DNA from: Chitinophaga qingshengii
GTDB lineage: Bacteria > Bacteroidota > Bacteroidia > Chitinophagales > Chitinophagaceae
DNA length: 64,000 nucleotides
Reading direction: 5' to 3'
Assembly (NCBI RefSeq): GCF_014529935.1
Contig: NZ_JACVFC010000001.1
Location: forward strand, 3,596,001 to 3,660,000
A program made the translations under genes and the position numbers. Below the pieces are notes generated by a model. The model was not told the origin of the DNA. It worked only from the letters and a program-made list of their open reading frames with translations, and made no database searches. Of this stretch, positions 16,439 to 25,618 are shown piece by piece; position 1 is the stretch's first letter; each line of letters begins with the position of its first letter.

Positions 16439-18148
16439 TTATTGCGCTACCGGCAGCGTAAAATAAAACAGGCTGCCTTTGCCTTCTTCACTGGAAACAC
16501 CGATTGTTCCACCTTGTGCTTCGATAAATTCTTTGGAAATGGCCAGTCCCAGGCCATTTCCTTTATGCCCTTTTACACCCGGCACCTGGAAAAAACGTTC
16601 AAATATCCGGTCACGGAATGCCAGCGGTATGCCCTTACCGTAGTCCTGTACAGAGAAGGATAACATATTGGTCCCCGTATCTTCTACCCGCAGATCGATA
16701 GACGATTTCAGCGTAGAATAACGGATAGCGTTGGTCAGCAGATTCACCAGTACCCACGCGGTTTTCTCTACATCCGCCATCACCCGCGGCAGCGACTCCG
16801 GCAAATGCGGACGTATCGTGACTTCCCGCTGGGCGGCCTGCTTCTGTACCGTATCCATGGCATATTGCACAATGTTTAAAGCCGTAACCGGCTGCGGCTG
16901 CAGCTGGATATTGCCACTCTCTACCTGCGACAGGTCCAGCAGCTCACTCACAATTTTGATCATCCGCTGATTATCCTGCTTCATACTTTCCAGCAACTCC
17001 CGTTGCTCCGGTTTCAGGGTACCTATTCTTTCATCTTCCAGCAACTTAAGACTGAAGTCAGAAGAGGCCAGCGGCGTTTTTAACTCGTGGGAGATAGTAG
17101 CAATAAAATGGGTTTTGGCGAGATCCTGCTCCTTAAAAGCAGTAATATTTTTGAGGATAACGACATAGCCTATACGTTTATCTTCGTGTCGGATATCCGC
17201 TACTTCCTGGGTGAAAAAACATTCTTTTCCTTCTACCACAATCTTCAGTGGCACATTTTCCGCGGGATTAATCAGAAAACGCAACAAATCATTCTGTTTG
17301 GCCATCTCATCAGCAGCATGACCAATAAGTTCCTTCTCCGGAATACTCAATAATTGCAACGCCTGCGCATTGGCAAAAAGAACGGTGTTCTGGGTATCAA
17401 AGCCAATGGTAGCATCTTTCAGGCTGCTGATCACGGCTTCGGCACGTTGTTTTTCAAAAGTGATGCGGGCAATATTACTATGTTCGTATTCATCCAGCCG
17501 CTGGGCCATGGTATTAAAGGCGGTGGCCAGTTCACCCAGCTCGTCATTGGATTTGAAATGCAGCCGCTTGCTGTATTGTTTGTTGGAGATGCCTTTGATG
17601 GCTTCCGTCAGCGCATCGATCGGGTTGGCGATATACCCGGGGAAGTTGTACACAAAAGTCAATCCCAGCAGGAAGCATACGCCGCTGATAATAGCGATAT
17701 ACAGCAGGGCATTATCGGCCGTTTTTTTTACCAGTTCATTTTTCCCGACGATAGCATTCATGTTGAGGTCCATGATGGTGTAGATGCCCTGTTTGATGGC
17801 CGCTACATCGGCGGGGTGAATGATACTGTCTTGTTGCATTTTCTGAAACACACCGGCAACCGTGGCGGTAGCAGCGCGTTCGCCACGTTCGGTTACGTTG
17901 GCCTGCTGATGTTTCAGATTGGTGGCAAACCGTTGCTGGGCCTGTTGCCGGTGTTGTGGCAAGTCTTCCAGCGCTACCAGCATATTTTTGGAGTATTCCA
18001 GCGACTCATAGTTGTCTTTCAGAATGATCTTAGCCTTGACCGTCAGCCGGTTCAGATAATAGTACCCCAGCACACTCACTACCAGCAGCATCATGTAGAG
18101 GAACAGCACCCCCAAAGTAATCTTCGTTTTTAACCTCAGTGTACTCAT
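16439..18148 (-). CDS. HAMP/PAS sensor histidine kinase of the Kdp locus
   Basis: A 569-aa kinase: TM1 (about 10-30), a periplasmic helical domain with Gln/His-rich stretch, TM2 (about 150-170), HAMP (about 171-225), PAS (about 240-340), HisKA with His354 in ATISHELKTPLA, and HATPase (N box LVNLLTNAIRY, G boxes DYGKGI and GNGLGLAIS). Its start overlaps the kdpD-like stop as ATGA, so the two are translated together. It appears to supply the kinase half missing from the short KdpD, with an extra periplasmic sensor. No receiver domain or kdpE follows. Confidence 0.92.
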   Translation of the reverse strand: MSTLRLKTKITLGVLFLYMMLLVVSVLGYYYLNRLTVKAKIILKDNYESLEYSKNMLVALEDLPQHRQQAQQRFATNLKHQQANVTERGERAATATVAGVFQKMQQDSIIHPADVAAIKQGIYTIMDLNMNAIVGKNELVKKTADNALLYIAIISGVCFLLGLTFVYNFPGYIANPIDALTEAIKGISNKQYSKRLHFKSNDELGELATAFNTMAQRLDEYEHSNIARITFEKQRAEAVISSLKDATIGFDTQNTVLFANAQALQLLSIPEKELIGHAADEMAKQNDLLRFLINPAENVPLKIVVEGKECFFTQEVADIRHEDKRIGYVVILKNITAFKEQDLAKTHFIATISHELKTPLASSDFSLKLLEDERIGTLKPEQRELLESMKQDNQRMIKIVSELLDLSQVESGNIQLQPQPVTALNIVQYAMDTVQKQAAQREVTIRPHLPESLPRVMADVEKTAWVLVNLLTNAIRYSTLKSSIDLRVEDTGTNMLSFSVQDYGKGIPLAFRDRIFERFFQVPGVKGHKGNGLGLAISKEFIEAQGGTIGVSSEEGKGSLFYFTLPVAQ

Positions 18149-19269
18149 GACAGGATAATCAGATCTATGTCGTTGGAAGAAAGGGTTTTTAGCAACTGGT
18201 TAAACAGGTTGGTCCGCAAAATAATCCGGAACAAACTGATATGCGGTTTGCCGATACAAACGGTGGTAATCTGTTTATCCAGCGCTACACGGATGATGGC
18301 GTCGGAAATACGGCTATCGTGTTCCTGCACAACTTCCGCGCCTAATTCTGTAGCCAGTTTGAGATTATTGATTAAATGGCGCTGGGCGGCCAGCGGTATT
18401 TTTTCTACGCTCTCCCGGGGTGTTTGTACATACAGCACATACCAGTCTGCATGGTAATAGGCCGCCAGGCGGGAGGTTTTACGGATCACCTTACGGGCCA
18501 CTTCGTCGTTGGTGGAGATGCAGGCCAGGAAGTTCTCATGGCGCATCTGCTGGCTTCGCGGCACTTCTGTTTCCACCTTTCTTTCCACCTGGGTGGCCAC
18601 TTCCTTCAGCGCCAGTTCGCGTAGCTGGAGGATCTTATCAGCCTGGAAGAAGTTGCGTAAGGCAGTTTCTACTTTGGATTGATCATAGATCTTGCCTTCT
18701 TTCAGGCGGGTAATCAGTTCATCGGCGGTCAGGTCAATATTCACTACTTCATCGGCCATCTGCAGCATACTATCGGGCACCCGTTCCTTTACTTCCACGC
18801 CGGTAATAGCTTTCACTTCCTGGTTGATGCTTTCGATATGCTGGATATTGACAGCCGAAATCACGTTGATGCCGGCATTCAGCAGGTCTATTACATCCTG
18901 CCAGCGTTTTTCATTTTTCGAGCCGGGGATATTGGTATGGGCCAGTTCGTCTACCACTACCCATTCGGGCGCCAGCAGCAGGATGGTGCTGACATCCATT
19001 TCTTCCAGCATCTTGCCTTTATAGAAAACCTGCCTGCGGGGAATGGCAGGCAGGCCTTCAAGCAGGGCGTGCGTTTCCGCCCGCCCATGGGTTTCTATGT
19101 ATGCTATCTGGACATTGATGCCGTTCTTTAACATGGCATGTGCTTCCTGCAACATGCGGTAAGTCTTGCCCACACCGGCGCTCATGCCGATGTAGATTTT
19201 GAACTTACCCCGGCCAGCACGGTTAGCCAGGTCAAGGTAATGCTGTACGGTATGTTCTTTTGTTGTCAT
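18145..19269 (-). CDS. kdpD: KdpD N-terminal module (KdpD + Usp domains, no kinase)
   Basis: At 374 aa this is less than half the usual length of about 890 aa. It has the KdpD sensor domain (Walker A GMSAGVGKTYRM near residue 30, Walker B VVVDELAHTN near 105) and a following universal-stress-protein domain (about 235-374, ending DLIILS), both cytoplasmic. The four-helix membrane region, GAF and kinase domains of full-length KdpD are absent; instead a separate HAMP/PAS kinase starts within its stop codon (ATGA). In full-length KdpD the N-terminal ATP-binding and Usp modules tune kinase/phosphatase balance, and a similar role in trans is inferred here. Confidence 0.92.
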   Translation of the reverse strand: MTTKEHTVQHYLDLANRAGRGKFKIYIGMSAGVGKTYRMLQEAHAMLKNGINVQIAYIETHGRAETHALLEGLPAIPRRQVFYKGKMLEEMDVSTILLLAPEWVVVDELAHTNIPGSKNEKRWQDVIDLLNAGINVISAVNIQHIESINQEVKAITGVEVKERVPDSMLQMADEVVNIDLTADELITRLKEGKIYDQSKVETALRNFFQADKILQLRELALKEVATQVERKVETEVPRSQQMRHENFLACISTNDEVARKVIRKTSRLAAYYHADWYVLYVQTPRESVEKIPLAAQRHLINNLKLATELGAEVVQEHDSRISDAIIRVALDKQITTVCIGKPHISLFRIILRTNLFNQLLKTLSSNDIDLIILS

Positions 19270-19275
19270 GATATA

Positions 19276-20358
19276 TTAAAACCACACTGCGAGCGATGCT
19301 GTCAGGGCAGTATTTGTGTTTTTAAGCGCTGTTCCTTTGATGAATGTTTTATCTCTTCCGTCAAACATCCTTCCTTCTATACGAAACATCACATGGCTGA
19401 CAGGGGTGAAGTCGAGGTTAAGGGAATAGCCGGTAGTCTGGAATCCGTGCGGTGTCCCGGTAGCAATCACTACACCGTCTGCATCGTTAAAATATTCCAC
19501 CCTGCCTGCTGCCGCCAGTTTATCAGTGAAAGCATAACGGGCAATCACAATTGGTGTATACCAGTTGGATAACTCGCTGCTGCTTTTTTCCTTTTGTTGC
19601 AAACCATAGTCAATTCCCGCTATCAGGCTGAATTTATCTGTTATACCAAAGGTACCATAAAGGTTGTTAAAATAACGCATCCGGCGGGTGCTGTCGGGGA
19701 AGTCGTTGCCTACATAAGTACTCCAGTTAAGCAGCACTTTATCAGACGGCTTAAAAGTAATCTGCGTACCGAAATTCGGGGTCTGGTTACCATCTACCCG
19801 TTTGATACGTTGCCATCCGTTGAGATACATCGCGGCAAATGACCATTTTTCATTAGGCGTCCAGGTTACTTTGGCGCCGGTTTCAAAATAAGGTGAATTT
19901 TCTGCCAGCATACTACGGGTAAGTGTATAACAATCTTTCCCGATAGCGCTTTCAAAACCAATATGAGCGGGCATAATACCGGCATCAATCCATACATTTT
20001 TACCCACCCTTACGCCGACATTGGCTTCGTATACATATTGAAAAATAGAGGGTTCCGCTGCCAGATTGTACTGGGCATAGGTACCGGCCATCAGGCCGAT
20101 GTTTCCCCGTACCCGGTCCGACGTGTAATTGGCTTTCAGCAGGGCCAGGTTGAGGTTCAACTCATTGTGCCGGTTGAAATTATACAGGAAGTTGGGCTTG
20201 GTATGATTGGATGGCTGATTCATATCATAACTATAATACGCTTCCGCATAACCGGAAAATGTCAGTTTACCTTTTTCTTTCTCTGTAGTGGTTTCCGTTT
20301 GGGCAAAAAGCGTGATAGCGGCAACCATGATGGCGACCAGCAATAAAATCTTCTTCAT
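19276..20358 (-). CDS. Outer-membrane porin of the Kdp operon
   Basis: A 360-aa protein with signal peptide (MKKILLLVAIMVAAITLFAQ) and many amphipathic beta-strands (LTFSGYAEAYYSYD, RGNIGLMAGTYAQYN, ANVGVRVGKNVWIDAGIM, YSLNLDFTPVSHVMFRIEGRM), ending in LTASLAVWF with the terminal Phe typical of outer-membrane barrels. It resembles the OmpL-like 'beta-barrel porin-2' family. Its place between kdpC and kdpD, 6 bases before kdpD, suggests that it lets K+ cross the outer membrane when the high-affinity pump is expressed; this role is inferred from position. Confidence 0.88.
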   Translation of the reverse strand: MKKILLLVAIMVAAITLFAQTETTTEKEKGKLTFSGYAEAYYSYDMNQPSNHTKPNFLYNFNRHNELNLNLALLKANYTSDRVRGNIGLMAGTYAQYNLAAEPSIFQYVYEANVGVRVGKNVWIDAGIMPAHIGFESAIGKDCYTLTRSMLAENSPYFETGAKVTWTPNEKWSFAAMYLNGWQRIKRVDGNQTPNFGTQITFKPSDKVLLNWSTYVGNDFPDSTRRMRYFNNLYGTFGITDKFSLIAGIDYGLQQKEKSSSELSNWYTPIVIARYAFTDKLAAAGRVEYFNDADGVVIATGTPHGFQTTGYSLNLDFTPVSHVMFRIEGRMFDGRDKTFIKGTALKNTNTALTASLAVWF

Positions 20359-20378
20359 AAAATTGAATAGGTTAAATG

Positions 20379-20407
20379 GGTTTCCGGTGAGGTTTTCACC
20401 GGAAACC
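20379..20407 (-). other. Stable intercistronic hairpin between kdpC and the porin gene
   Basis: Perfect 12-bp arms GGTTTCCGGTGA / TCACCGGAAACC with a 5-nt loop. On the coding (minus) strand no T-run follows, so it is not a standard terminator for kdpC. It may protect the upstream kdpFABC message from 3' decay and so adjust the ratio of pump to porin. On the plus strand a T-rich stretch does follow. Confidence 0.6.
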
Positions 20408-20413
20408 AGTGTT

Positions 20414-20977
20414 TTATTTTAATTCATCCAGGGCGATGTTGAGTTTGAGCACGTTCACAGTGGAAGGGCCCAGCATGCCCAATACGGGCGCTTTGGTGCT
20501 GGCATCGACCAACTGTTTCAGTTTCTCCGGTGCCATACCCCTGGCTTTCGCTACGCGCGGAATTTGTACGTAAGCCGCAGCAGGAGAGAGGTGAGGGTCC
20601 AGACCGCTGGCAGAAGCAGTCACCAGTTCAGCCGGTATATCGGCTCTTTTCACATCCGGGTTATGCGCCAGGAAAGTGTCTATTCTTTCCTGTACGGTTT
20701 TCAGGTAATCCGGATTACCGGGCGCCTTGTTGGAACCGCCGGAACCGGCAGCATTGTAATCTACCGTGCTGGGGCGGGACCAGAAGTATTTATCTTCCGT
20801 GAATTTCTGTCCTATATTTTCATACCCTACTACTTTTCCGTTATGCGTTACCGTTACACCGCCACCTTTACCGGGCGCCATTTTAGCGATACCGGCAATC
20901 ATGAGTGGGTAGATACCGGCCAGCAGCACCAGCAGGAGAACAGTCAGTTTAATAGAGGGCAGGAGATATTTTTTCAT
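20414..20977 (-). CDS. kdpC: Potassium-transporting ATPase subunit C
   Basis: A 187-aa subunit with one N-terminal membrane helix (LTVLLLVLLAGIYPLMIAGIA) and a periplasmic domain with the family motifs KYFWSRPS, GSGGSNKAP and ASGLDPHLSPAAA. KdpC stabilises the KdpFABC complex and raises its K+ affinity. It lies 26 bases after kdpB. The length is normal for the family. Confidence 0.97.
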   Translation of the reverse strand: MKKYLLPSIKLTVLLLVLLAGIYPLMIAGIAKMAPGKGGGVTVTHNGKVVGYENIGQKFTEDKYFWSRPSTVDYNAAGSGGSNKAPGNPDYLKTVQERIDTFLAHNPDVKRADIPAELVTASASGLDPHLSPAAAYVQIPRVAKARGMAPEKLKQLVDASTKAPVLGMLGPSTVNVLKLNIALDELK

Positions 20978-21003
20978 TTTCTTATTTTTTTATTTTCCCA
21001 TTT

Positions 21004-23055
21004 TTACTGCATAAAGAGGGCGATCAGCATATCTATCAGTTTGATACCGATGAAGGGGGCGATCACACCGCCTACACCATATATCAGCAGATTCCGGCGA
21101 AGCAATGCGCTGGCGCCTATAGGCTTGTAAGCCACACCGCGCAAAGCCAGCGGAATAAGCATAGGTATAATGATGGCGTTGAAGATCACGGCGCTGAGAA
21201 TAGCCGTTTCAGGGCTGTGCAGCTTCATGATATTAATGCCCTGCAACGCAGGGATAGAGGCAACGAAAAGCGCCGGCACGATGGCGAAATATTTCGCAAC
21301 GTCGTTGGCAATGGAGAAAGTGGTGAGGGTACCGCGTGTCATCAGCAGCTGTTTACCGATTTCCACGATCTCAATCAGTTTGGTGGGGTCGTTGTCCAGG
21401 TCCACCATGTTACCGGCTTCCTTAGCGGCCTGGGTACCGCTGTTCATGGCTACGCCCACATCTGCCTGGGCCAGGGCCGGGGCGTCGTTGGTACCGTCGC
21501 CCATCATCGCTACCAGGCGGCCTTCCTGTTGTTCCTTCCGGATGTAGGTCATTTTATCTTCCGGTTTGGCTTCTGCGATGAAGTCGTCTACACCGGCTTT
21601 GGTAGCAATGTATTTAGCGGTCAGCGGGTTATCACCGGTTACCATCACGGTTTTCACCCCCATTTTGCGCAGGCGCTCAAAACGTTCGCTGATACCGGGT
21701 TTGATAATATCCTGCAGTTCTATTACTCCTTGTACTTTGCTGTTGAGGGCTACTACCAGCGGGGTACCACCGTCGCGGGAAATAGCTTCCACGCGGGACT
21801 GGGTGTCTTCCGGAAAATGGAAACCTTCTTTTTCGGTGAGCCTTCTGATAGCATCGTACGCGCCTTTGCGGATACGGTTACCATCCGGCAGATCGATACC
21901 GCTACTGCGGGTTTCGGCAGTGAATTTTACCAGGCTGGCGCCATTCACGGACAACTTGCTGACAATATCCTTACCGGCCAGTTCCACGATGGACTTACCT
22001 TCCGGCGTTTCATCAGATAAAGAGCTGAGTGCGCACAGGCGGATAAATTCTTCCGGCGCATGACCATTGGAAGGATAGAAGTTGGTCGCCTTTCTGTTAC
22101 CGATGGTGATGGTACCGGTTTTATCCAGTAACAGCACGTCAATATCGCCGGCTGTTTCTACGGCTTTACCGGATTTGGTGATCACATTGGCGCGCAACGC
22201 GCGGTCCATACCCGCAATACCGATAGCAGAAAGCAAACCGCCGATGGTAGTAGGGATCAGGCACACAAACAAAGAGATGAATGCGGCAATGGTAATCGGC
22301 GTTTGTGCATAGTCTGCAAATGGTTTCAGGGTTACGCATACAATGATGAACACGAGGGTGAAGCTGGCCAACAGGATCGTCAGCGCTATCTCGTTCGGTG
22401 TTTTCTGGCGGCTGGCGCCTTCTACCAGGGCAATCATTTTATCCAGGAAGGATTCGCCCGGTTCGGTCGTTACGCGCACCTTGATATGGTCTGACAGTAC
22501 TTTGGTACCGCCTACTACACTGGATTTATCGCCGCCGGCTTCGCGGATCACCGGTGCAGATTCACCGGTGATAGCTGATTCGTCGATACTGGCAAGGCCC
22601 TGCACAATCTCGCCGTCTGCCGGGATAATATCGCCCGGATCACAAACGAAGATGTCGCCTTTACGCAGCGCGGAAGAAGACACCACCTTGATTTCATTGG
22701 TGAAAATTTCTCCGATCAGCTCTACTTTTTTAGCGGGTGTTTCTTCCCTCGTACGGCGCAGGCTCTCTGCCTGCGCTTTACCACGTGCTTCTGCAATCGC
22801 TTCTGCAAAATTGGCAAACAGCACGGTAAGGAACAGTATTAAAAAGACAGTGAAGTTGTAAGTAGCACTTCCCTGGTCGGTATTTTTAGTAAAAGCGGCG
22901 TAGATGGCCACTATCAGCATCACCACGGTACCTACCTCCACGGTAAACATCACCGGGTTTTTAATCATCAGTCTCGGATTCAGTTTCACGAAGGACTGTT
23001 TCAGGCTTTGCATCACCTGCTCCCTCGGAAACAATGTATTATCTCTTTTCTTCAT
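21004..23055 (-). CDS. kdpB: Potassium-transporting P-type ATPase, catalytic subunit B
   Basis: A 683-aa P-type ATPase of normal length. The actuator has TGES at residues 163-166, whose Ser is the inhibitory phosphorylation site known from E. coli; the phosphorylated Asp is Asp311 in DKTGTIT; the hinge and N domain include KGAYDAI and [10 protein letters not shown]; the P-domain ends with [16 protein letters not shown]. It hydrolyses ATP to drive K+ uptake through KdpA. It lies 22 bases after kdpA. Confidence 0.98.
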   Translation of the reverse strand: MKKRDNTLFPREQVMQSLKQSFVKLNPRLMIKNPVMFTVEVGTVVMLIVAIYAAFTKNTDQGSATYNFTVFLILFLTVLFANFAEAIAEARGKAQAESLRRTREETPAKKVELIGEIFTNEIKVVSSSALRKGDIFVCDPGDIIPADGEIVQGLASIDESAITGESAPVIREAGGDKSSVVGGTKVLSDHIKVRVTTEPGESFLDKMIALVEGASRQKTPNEIALTILLASFTLVFIIVCVTLKPFADYAQTPITIAAFISLFVCLIPTTIGGLLSAIGIAGMDRALRANVITKSGKAVETAGDIDVLLLDKTGTITIGNRKATNFYPSNGHAPEEFIRLCALSSLSDETPEGKSIVELAGKDIVSKLSVNGASLVKFTAETRSSGIDLPDGNRIRKGAYDAIRRLTEKEGFHFPEDTQSRVEAISRDGGTPLVVALNSKVQGVIELQDIIKPGISERFERLRKMGVKTVMVTGDNPLTAKYIATKAGVDDFIAEAKPEDKMTYIRKEQQEGRLVAMMGDGTNDAPALAQADVGVAMNSGTQAAKEAGNMVDLDNDPTKLIEIVEIGKQLLMTRGTLTTFSIANDVAKYFAIVPALFVASIPALQGINIMKLHSPETAILSAVIFNAIIIPMLIPLALRGVAYKPIGASALLRRNLLIYGVGGVIAPFIGIKLIDMLIALFMQ

Positions 23056-23077
23056 GGTAGTTGTTCATTATAGTTTA

Positions 23078-24802
23078 TCATCTGTACAGGGAGAAATACT
23101 CTGCAATAGGACCCAATGCCAGGGCCGGGAAATAAGCCAGCGCCGTCAGAATCACGATTACGGCAAAAGTCATGGCGCCGAAGGTGATAGAATCCGTACG
23201 CAGCGTACCGGCAGATTCCGGAATGAATTTTTTAGACGCCATCAAACCTGCAATCGCAACCGGACCGATAATGGGTAAGAACCTGCCGAGTATCAGCACA
23301 AAGCCGGTAGTCACGTTCCAGAATACGTTGCCGTCACCCAAACCTTCAAAGCCGGAGCCGTTGTTGGCATTGGAAGAAGTATATTCATACAACATCTCGG
23401 AGAATCCGTGGTAGCCGGGGTTGTTCAACCAGGCGGACGGTTTCACGGCCCAATTGGCTTCCGGGTGATGAGCCAGTACCCAGGAAGAGAGGGCCGTGCC
23501 CGCCAATATCAGGAAGGGTGACAGCAGCGTGATGATAGCGGCTATCTTCACCTCTCTGGCTTCCAGTTTATGTCCCATCAGTTCGGGCGTACGGCCTACC
23601 ATAAGACCGGAAATAAACACCGCGATGATGATAAAAATGTAGTAGTTAAGGATACCTACACCACAACCACCGTAGAAGCAGTTAAGCATCATGGCCAGCA
23701 GTTCCATCAGACCGGTCATGGGCATAGTGCTGTCATGGAAACCGCAGATAGAACCGGTAGAGATAATAGTGGTTACGGTACTCCAGTAACCGGTGGCGGC
23801 AGGACCAAAGCGGACCTCCTTGCCTTCCATGGCGCCCGTGGCCTGTTGTATGCCCATATGCGCAATAGCCGGGTTACCATTTATTTCGGCCGTCATAGTG
23901 GGTATGAGCAGGCATAACATCCCGATGGTCATCACCCCGAAAATGACATAGGCAAACTTGCGGCGGTTGACAAACATCCCCAGGGCAAATACCATGGCGA
24001 TGGGAATCACCACCTGCGCCACCATTTCGGTCATCCAGGTAACATAGTTGGGGTTTTCCAGCGGATGTGCAGAGTTGACCCCGAACCATCCGCCGCCATT
24101 GGTACCCAGATGTTTAATGGCTACAAAACCGGCAGCGGGCCCACGGGACACATTTACGGTGTCGCCTTGCATAGTCACGACCGTATCTTTACCGTCGTAG
24201 CTGGCAGGGGTACCGTTGAATGCCAGTATGATAGCAATCACGATACACAGCGGTAAAAGCAGACGGGTATTGGTTTTCAGGAAAATATCCCAGAAGTTGC
24301 CCAGCTTGGTCGTACTCTTTTCTTTAAAGGCTTTGAATACGACGATTAATGCGGCGATACCGGTAGCAGCGCTCACAAATTGCAGGAAAGCCAGTACAAA
24401 CAACTGGGTAAGATAAGTGACGCCCGTTTCACCGGAGTAGTGCTGCAGGTTACAGTTCACCAGGAAGCTGATAGCGGTGTTAAACGCCAGGTCGGCAGAC
24501 TGTCCTGGGTTGCCATCGGGATTTAATGGCAGCTTATCCTGGAACATCAGCATAAAAAAGGCATATACAAACCATACCAGGTTGATGGTGAGCAACGCTT
24601 TCAGATGCTCTTTCCAGGTCATTTCCTCCTTGGGGTTGATACCGGATATTTTGAAGAAAAGCCGCTCCAGCGGCGCCATAAAGTCGGACCAGGTTTTTTC
24701 TCCGTTAAATACCTTTACAATATACCTTGCCAGTGGCCAGGCGAGTAGTAATGTTAGTCCATAGGTGGCAATAACGCCTAAAATTTCTGTTGTCATTTCC
24801 AA
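23078..24802 (-). CDS. kdpA: Potassium-transporting ATPase, K+-translocating subunit A
   Basis: A 574-aa integral membrane protein of the superfamily of K+ transporters. Four selectivity-filter-like segments are visible: FNTAISFLVNCNLQHYSGE, GTNGGGWFGVNSAHPLENP, STGSICGFHDSTMP and SNANNGSGFEGL, each with the central Gly typical of the family. It forms the K+ selectivity filter and hands K+ to KdpB through the inter-subunit tunnel. It is preceded by the tiny kdpF. Confidence 0.98.
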   Translation of the reverse strand: MEMTTEILGVIATYGLTLLLAWPLARYIVKVFNGEKTWSDFMAPLERLFFKISGINPKEEMTWKEHLKALLTINLVWFVYAFFMLMFQDKLPLNPDGNPGQSADLAFNTAISFLVNCNLQHYSGETGVTYLTQLFVLAFLQFVSAATGIAALIVVFKAFKEKSTTKLGNFWDIFLKTNTRLLLPLCIVIAIILAFNGTPASYDGKDTVVTMQGDTVNVSRGPAAGFVAIKHLGTNGGGWFGVNSAHPLENPNYVTWMTEMVAQVVIPIAMVFALGMFVNRRKFAYVIFGVMTIGMLCLLIPTMTAEINGNPAIAHMGIQQATGAMEGKEVRFGPAATGYWSTVTTIISTGSICGFHDSTMPMTGLMELLAMMLNCFYGGCGVGILNYYIFIIIAVFISGLMVGRTPELMGHKLEAREVKIAAIITLLSPFLILAGTALSSWVLAHHPEANWAVKPSAWLNNPGYHGFSEMLYEYTSSNANNGSGFEGLGDGNVFWNVTTGFVLILGRFLPIIGPVAIAGLMASKKFIPESAGTLRTDSITFGAMTFAVIVILTALAYFPALALGPIAEYFSLYR

Positions 24803-24844
24803 TTAATTAAAAAGCATGTAGCATGCGGCCACAGGAAGGCCGTC

Positions 24845-24922
24845 TCAGAATTTTTCCGGTTTCAGCAGTACATATATCATGTAACCGAAGACCAGTATTG
24901 ATAGCACGAATAATGCGGTCAT
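24845..24922 (-). CDS. kdpF: Potassium-transporting ATPase subunit F
   Basis: A 25-aa single-span membrane peptide running from MTALFVLSILVFGYM to a terminal LLKPEKF. The LLKPEKF tail is the hallmark of KdpF, the lipid-like stabilising subunit of KdpFABC. It lies 42 bases upstream of kdpA on the same strand, in the standard position, and 15 bases after another tiny ORF. Confidence 0.95.
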   Translation of the reverse strand: MTALFVLSILVFGYMIYVLLKPEKF

Positions 24923-24937
24923 AGTAGCTGTTGTTTA

Positions 24938-25018
24938 TCAGATTTTTTCGAAATAATCTACAGAGGCGAAGAAGAGGGCAAAGCAGGCCAGGCCCGCGAG
25001 TACCAGTAATACAGTCAT
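24938..25018 (-). CDS. 26-aa membrane peptide upstream of kdpF
   Basis: An ATG-initiated 26-codon ORF: MTVLLVLAGLACFALFFASV then DYFEKI. It is one hydrophobic helix with a short acidic/basic tail. It starts 13 bases after the stop of the preceding gene and ends 15 bases before kdpF. Its size, single helix, MT start and charged tail parallel KdpF, but the tail differs. Short ORFs of this kind also precede kdpF in other bacteria, as far as I recall, and are rarely annotated. It may be an extra small subunit or a regulator of the pump. Confidence 0.7.
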   Translation of the reverse strand: MTVLLVLAGLACFALFFASVDYFEKI

Positions 25019-25031
25019 CATAAAAAATGTT

Positions 25032-25373
25032 TTAAAGCGCTATTGTTTGTAAATGTTGAATCCTGACAATGCGGAGAGAAGAAGGTAACATGTCCCGGTG
25101 TTGCGTACATAATATCGGAGATAACGCATACATAAACACACTTTCAATAGCATTCCGCAGCACGTTGCTGCCGTTGCGGTACAGTACCCCTGCAATGGTA
25201 AAACAACGTTTCACTTCCTGTAATTGTTCATGACGGATCATGTTGCCGGTATAGTCGGCAAATGTGTGAATTACTTTACTCACTTTTTCTTTGGCTGTCA
25301 GTTGTTCCATTGGAAATGACAGACCAGGGATCTGTAAACCGATCAATTGTGAGATTTTCGAGTCTGGTAACAT
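25032..25373 (-). CDS. Unassigned protein at the head of the kdp operon
   Basis: I do not recognise this family with confidence. From the ATG at 25373 it is 113 aa (MLPDSKISQLIGLQIPGLSF...), predicted soluble and mostly helical, with a segment YRNGSNVLRNAIESVFMYALS. The open frame extends back to a TTG at 25466, which would add a hydrophobic stretch (FFLILAFGWYALICIKHL), but ATG is the better start. Just upstream of that ATG is ATCAAA-TG-TTTGAT (25378-25391), a small inverted repeat that would lie in the leader. The gene is 13 bases before the 26-aa ORF and so appears to be the first gene of the kdp operon. Confidence 0.65.
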   Translation of the reverse strand: MLPDSKISQLIGLQIPGLSFPMEQLTAKEKVSKVIHTFADYTGNMIRHEQLQEVKRCFTIAGVLYRNGSNVLRNAIESVFMYALSPILCTQHRDMLPSSLRIVRIQHLQTIAL

Positions 25374-25554
25374 GTGAATCAAATGTTTGATACAAATAAG
25401 GGCATACCAGCCAAATGCCAGTATTAAAAAGAAGTTAAAAATATCTTCCAAACAATTGACAATCAATCAAATAAGTTAATATCAAAATAATTAAATAAAA
25501 AATGACCGGGGGGAACCATGCAGAATCTGAAGGGTGTTTTCAAAAATGGGAGGC
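25374..25554. other. AT-rich leader and promoter region of the kdp operon
   Basis: The kdp promoter should lie here. The stretch 25440-25505 is strongly AT-rich. No perfect TAnnTTTG on the minus strand was found, only TTATTTG-like partial matches, so the position of the start site is open. The inverted repeat at 25378-25391 is the only symmetric site. Confidence 0.3.
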
Positions 25555-25585
25555 AAAAAAAGCGCCTCCCGGGATGGGAAGCGCT
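25555..25585 (-). terminator. Terminator of the SNF2 gene
   Basis: On the minus strand AGCGCTTCCC pairs with GGGAGGCGCT around a 5-nt loop and is followed by TTTTTTT. It lies about 35 bases beyond the SNF2 stop. Confidence 0.85.
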
Positions 25586-25618
25586 GATCAATTTTTACAG
25601 TCGTGAAATTTAAATGTT

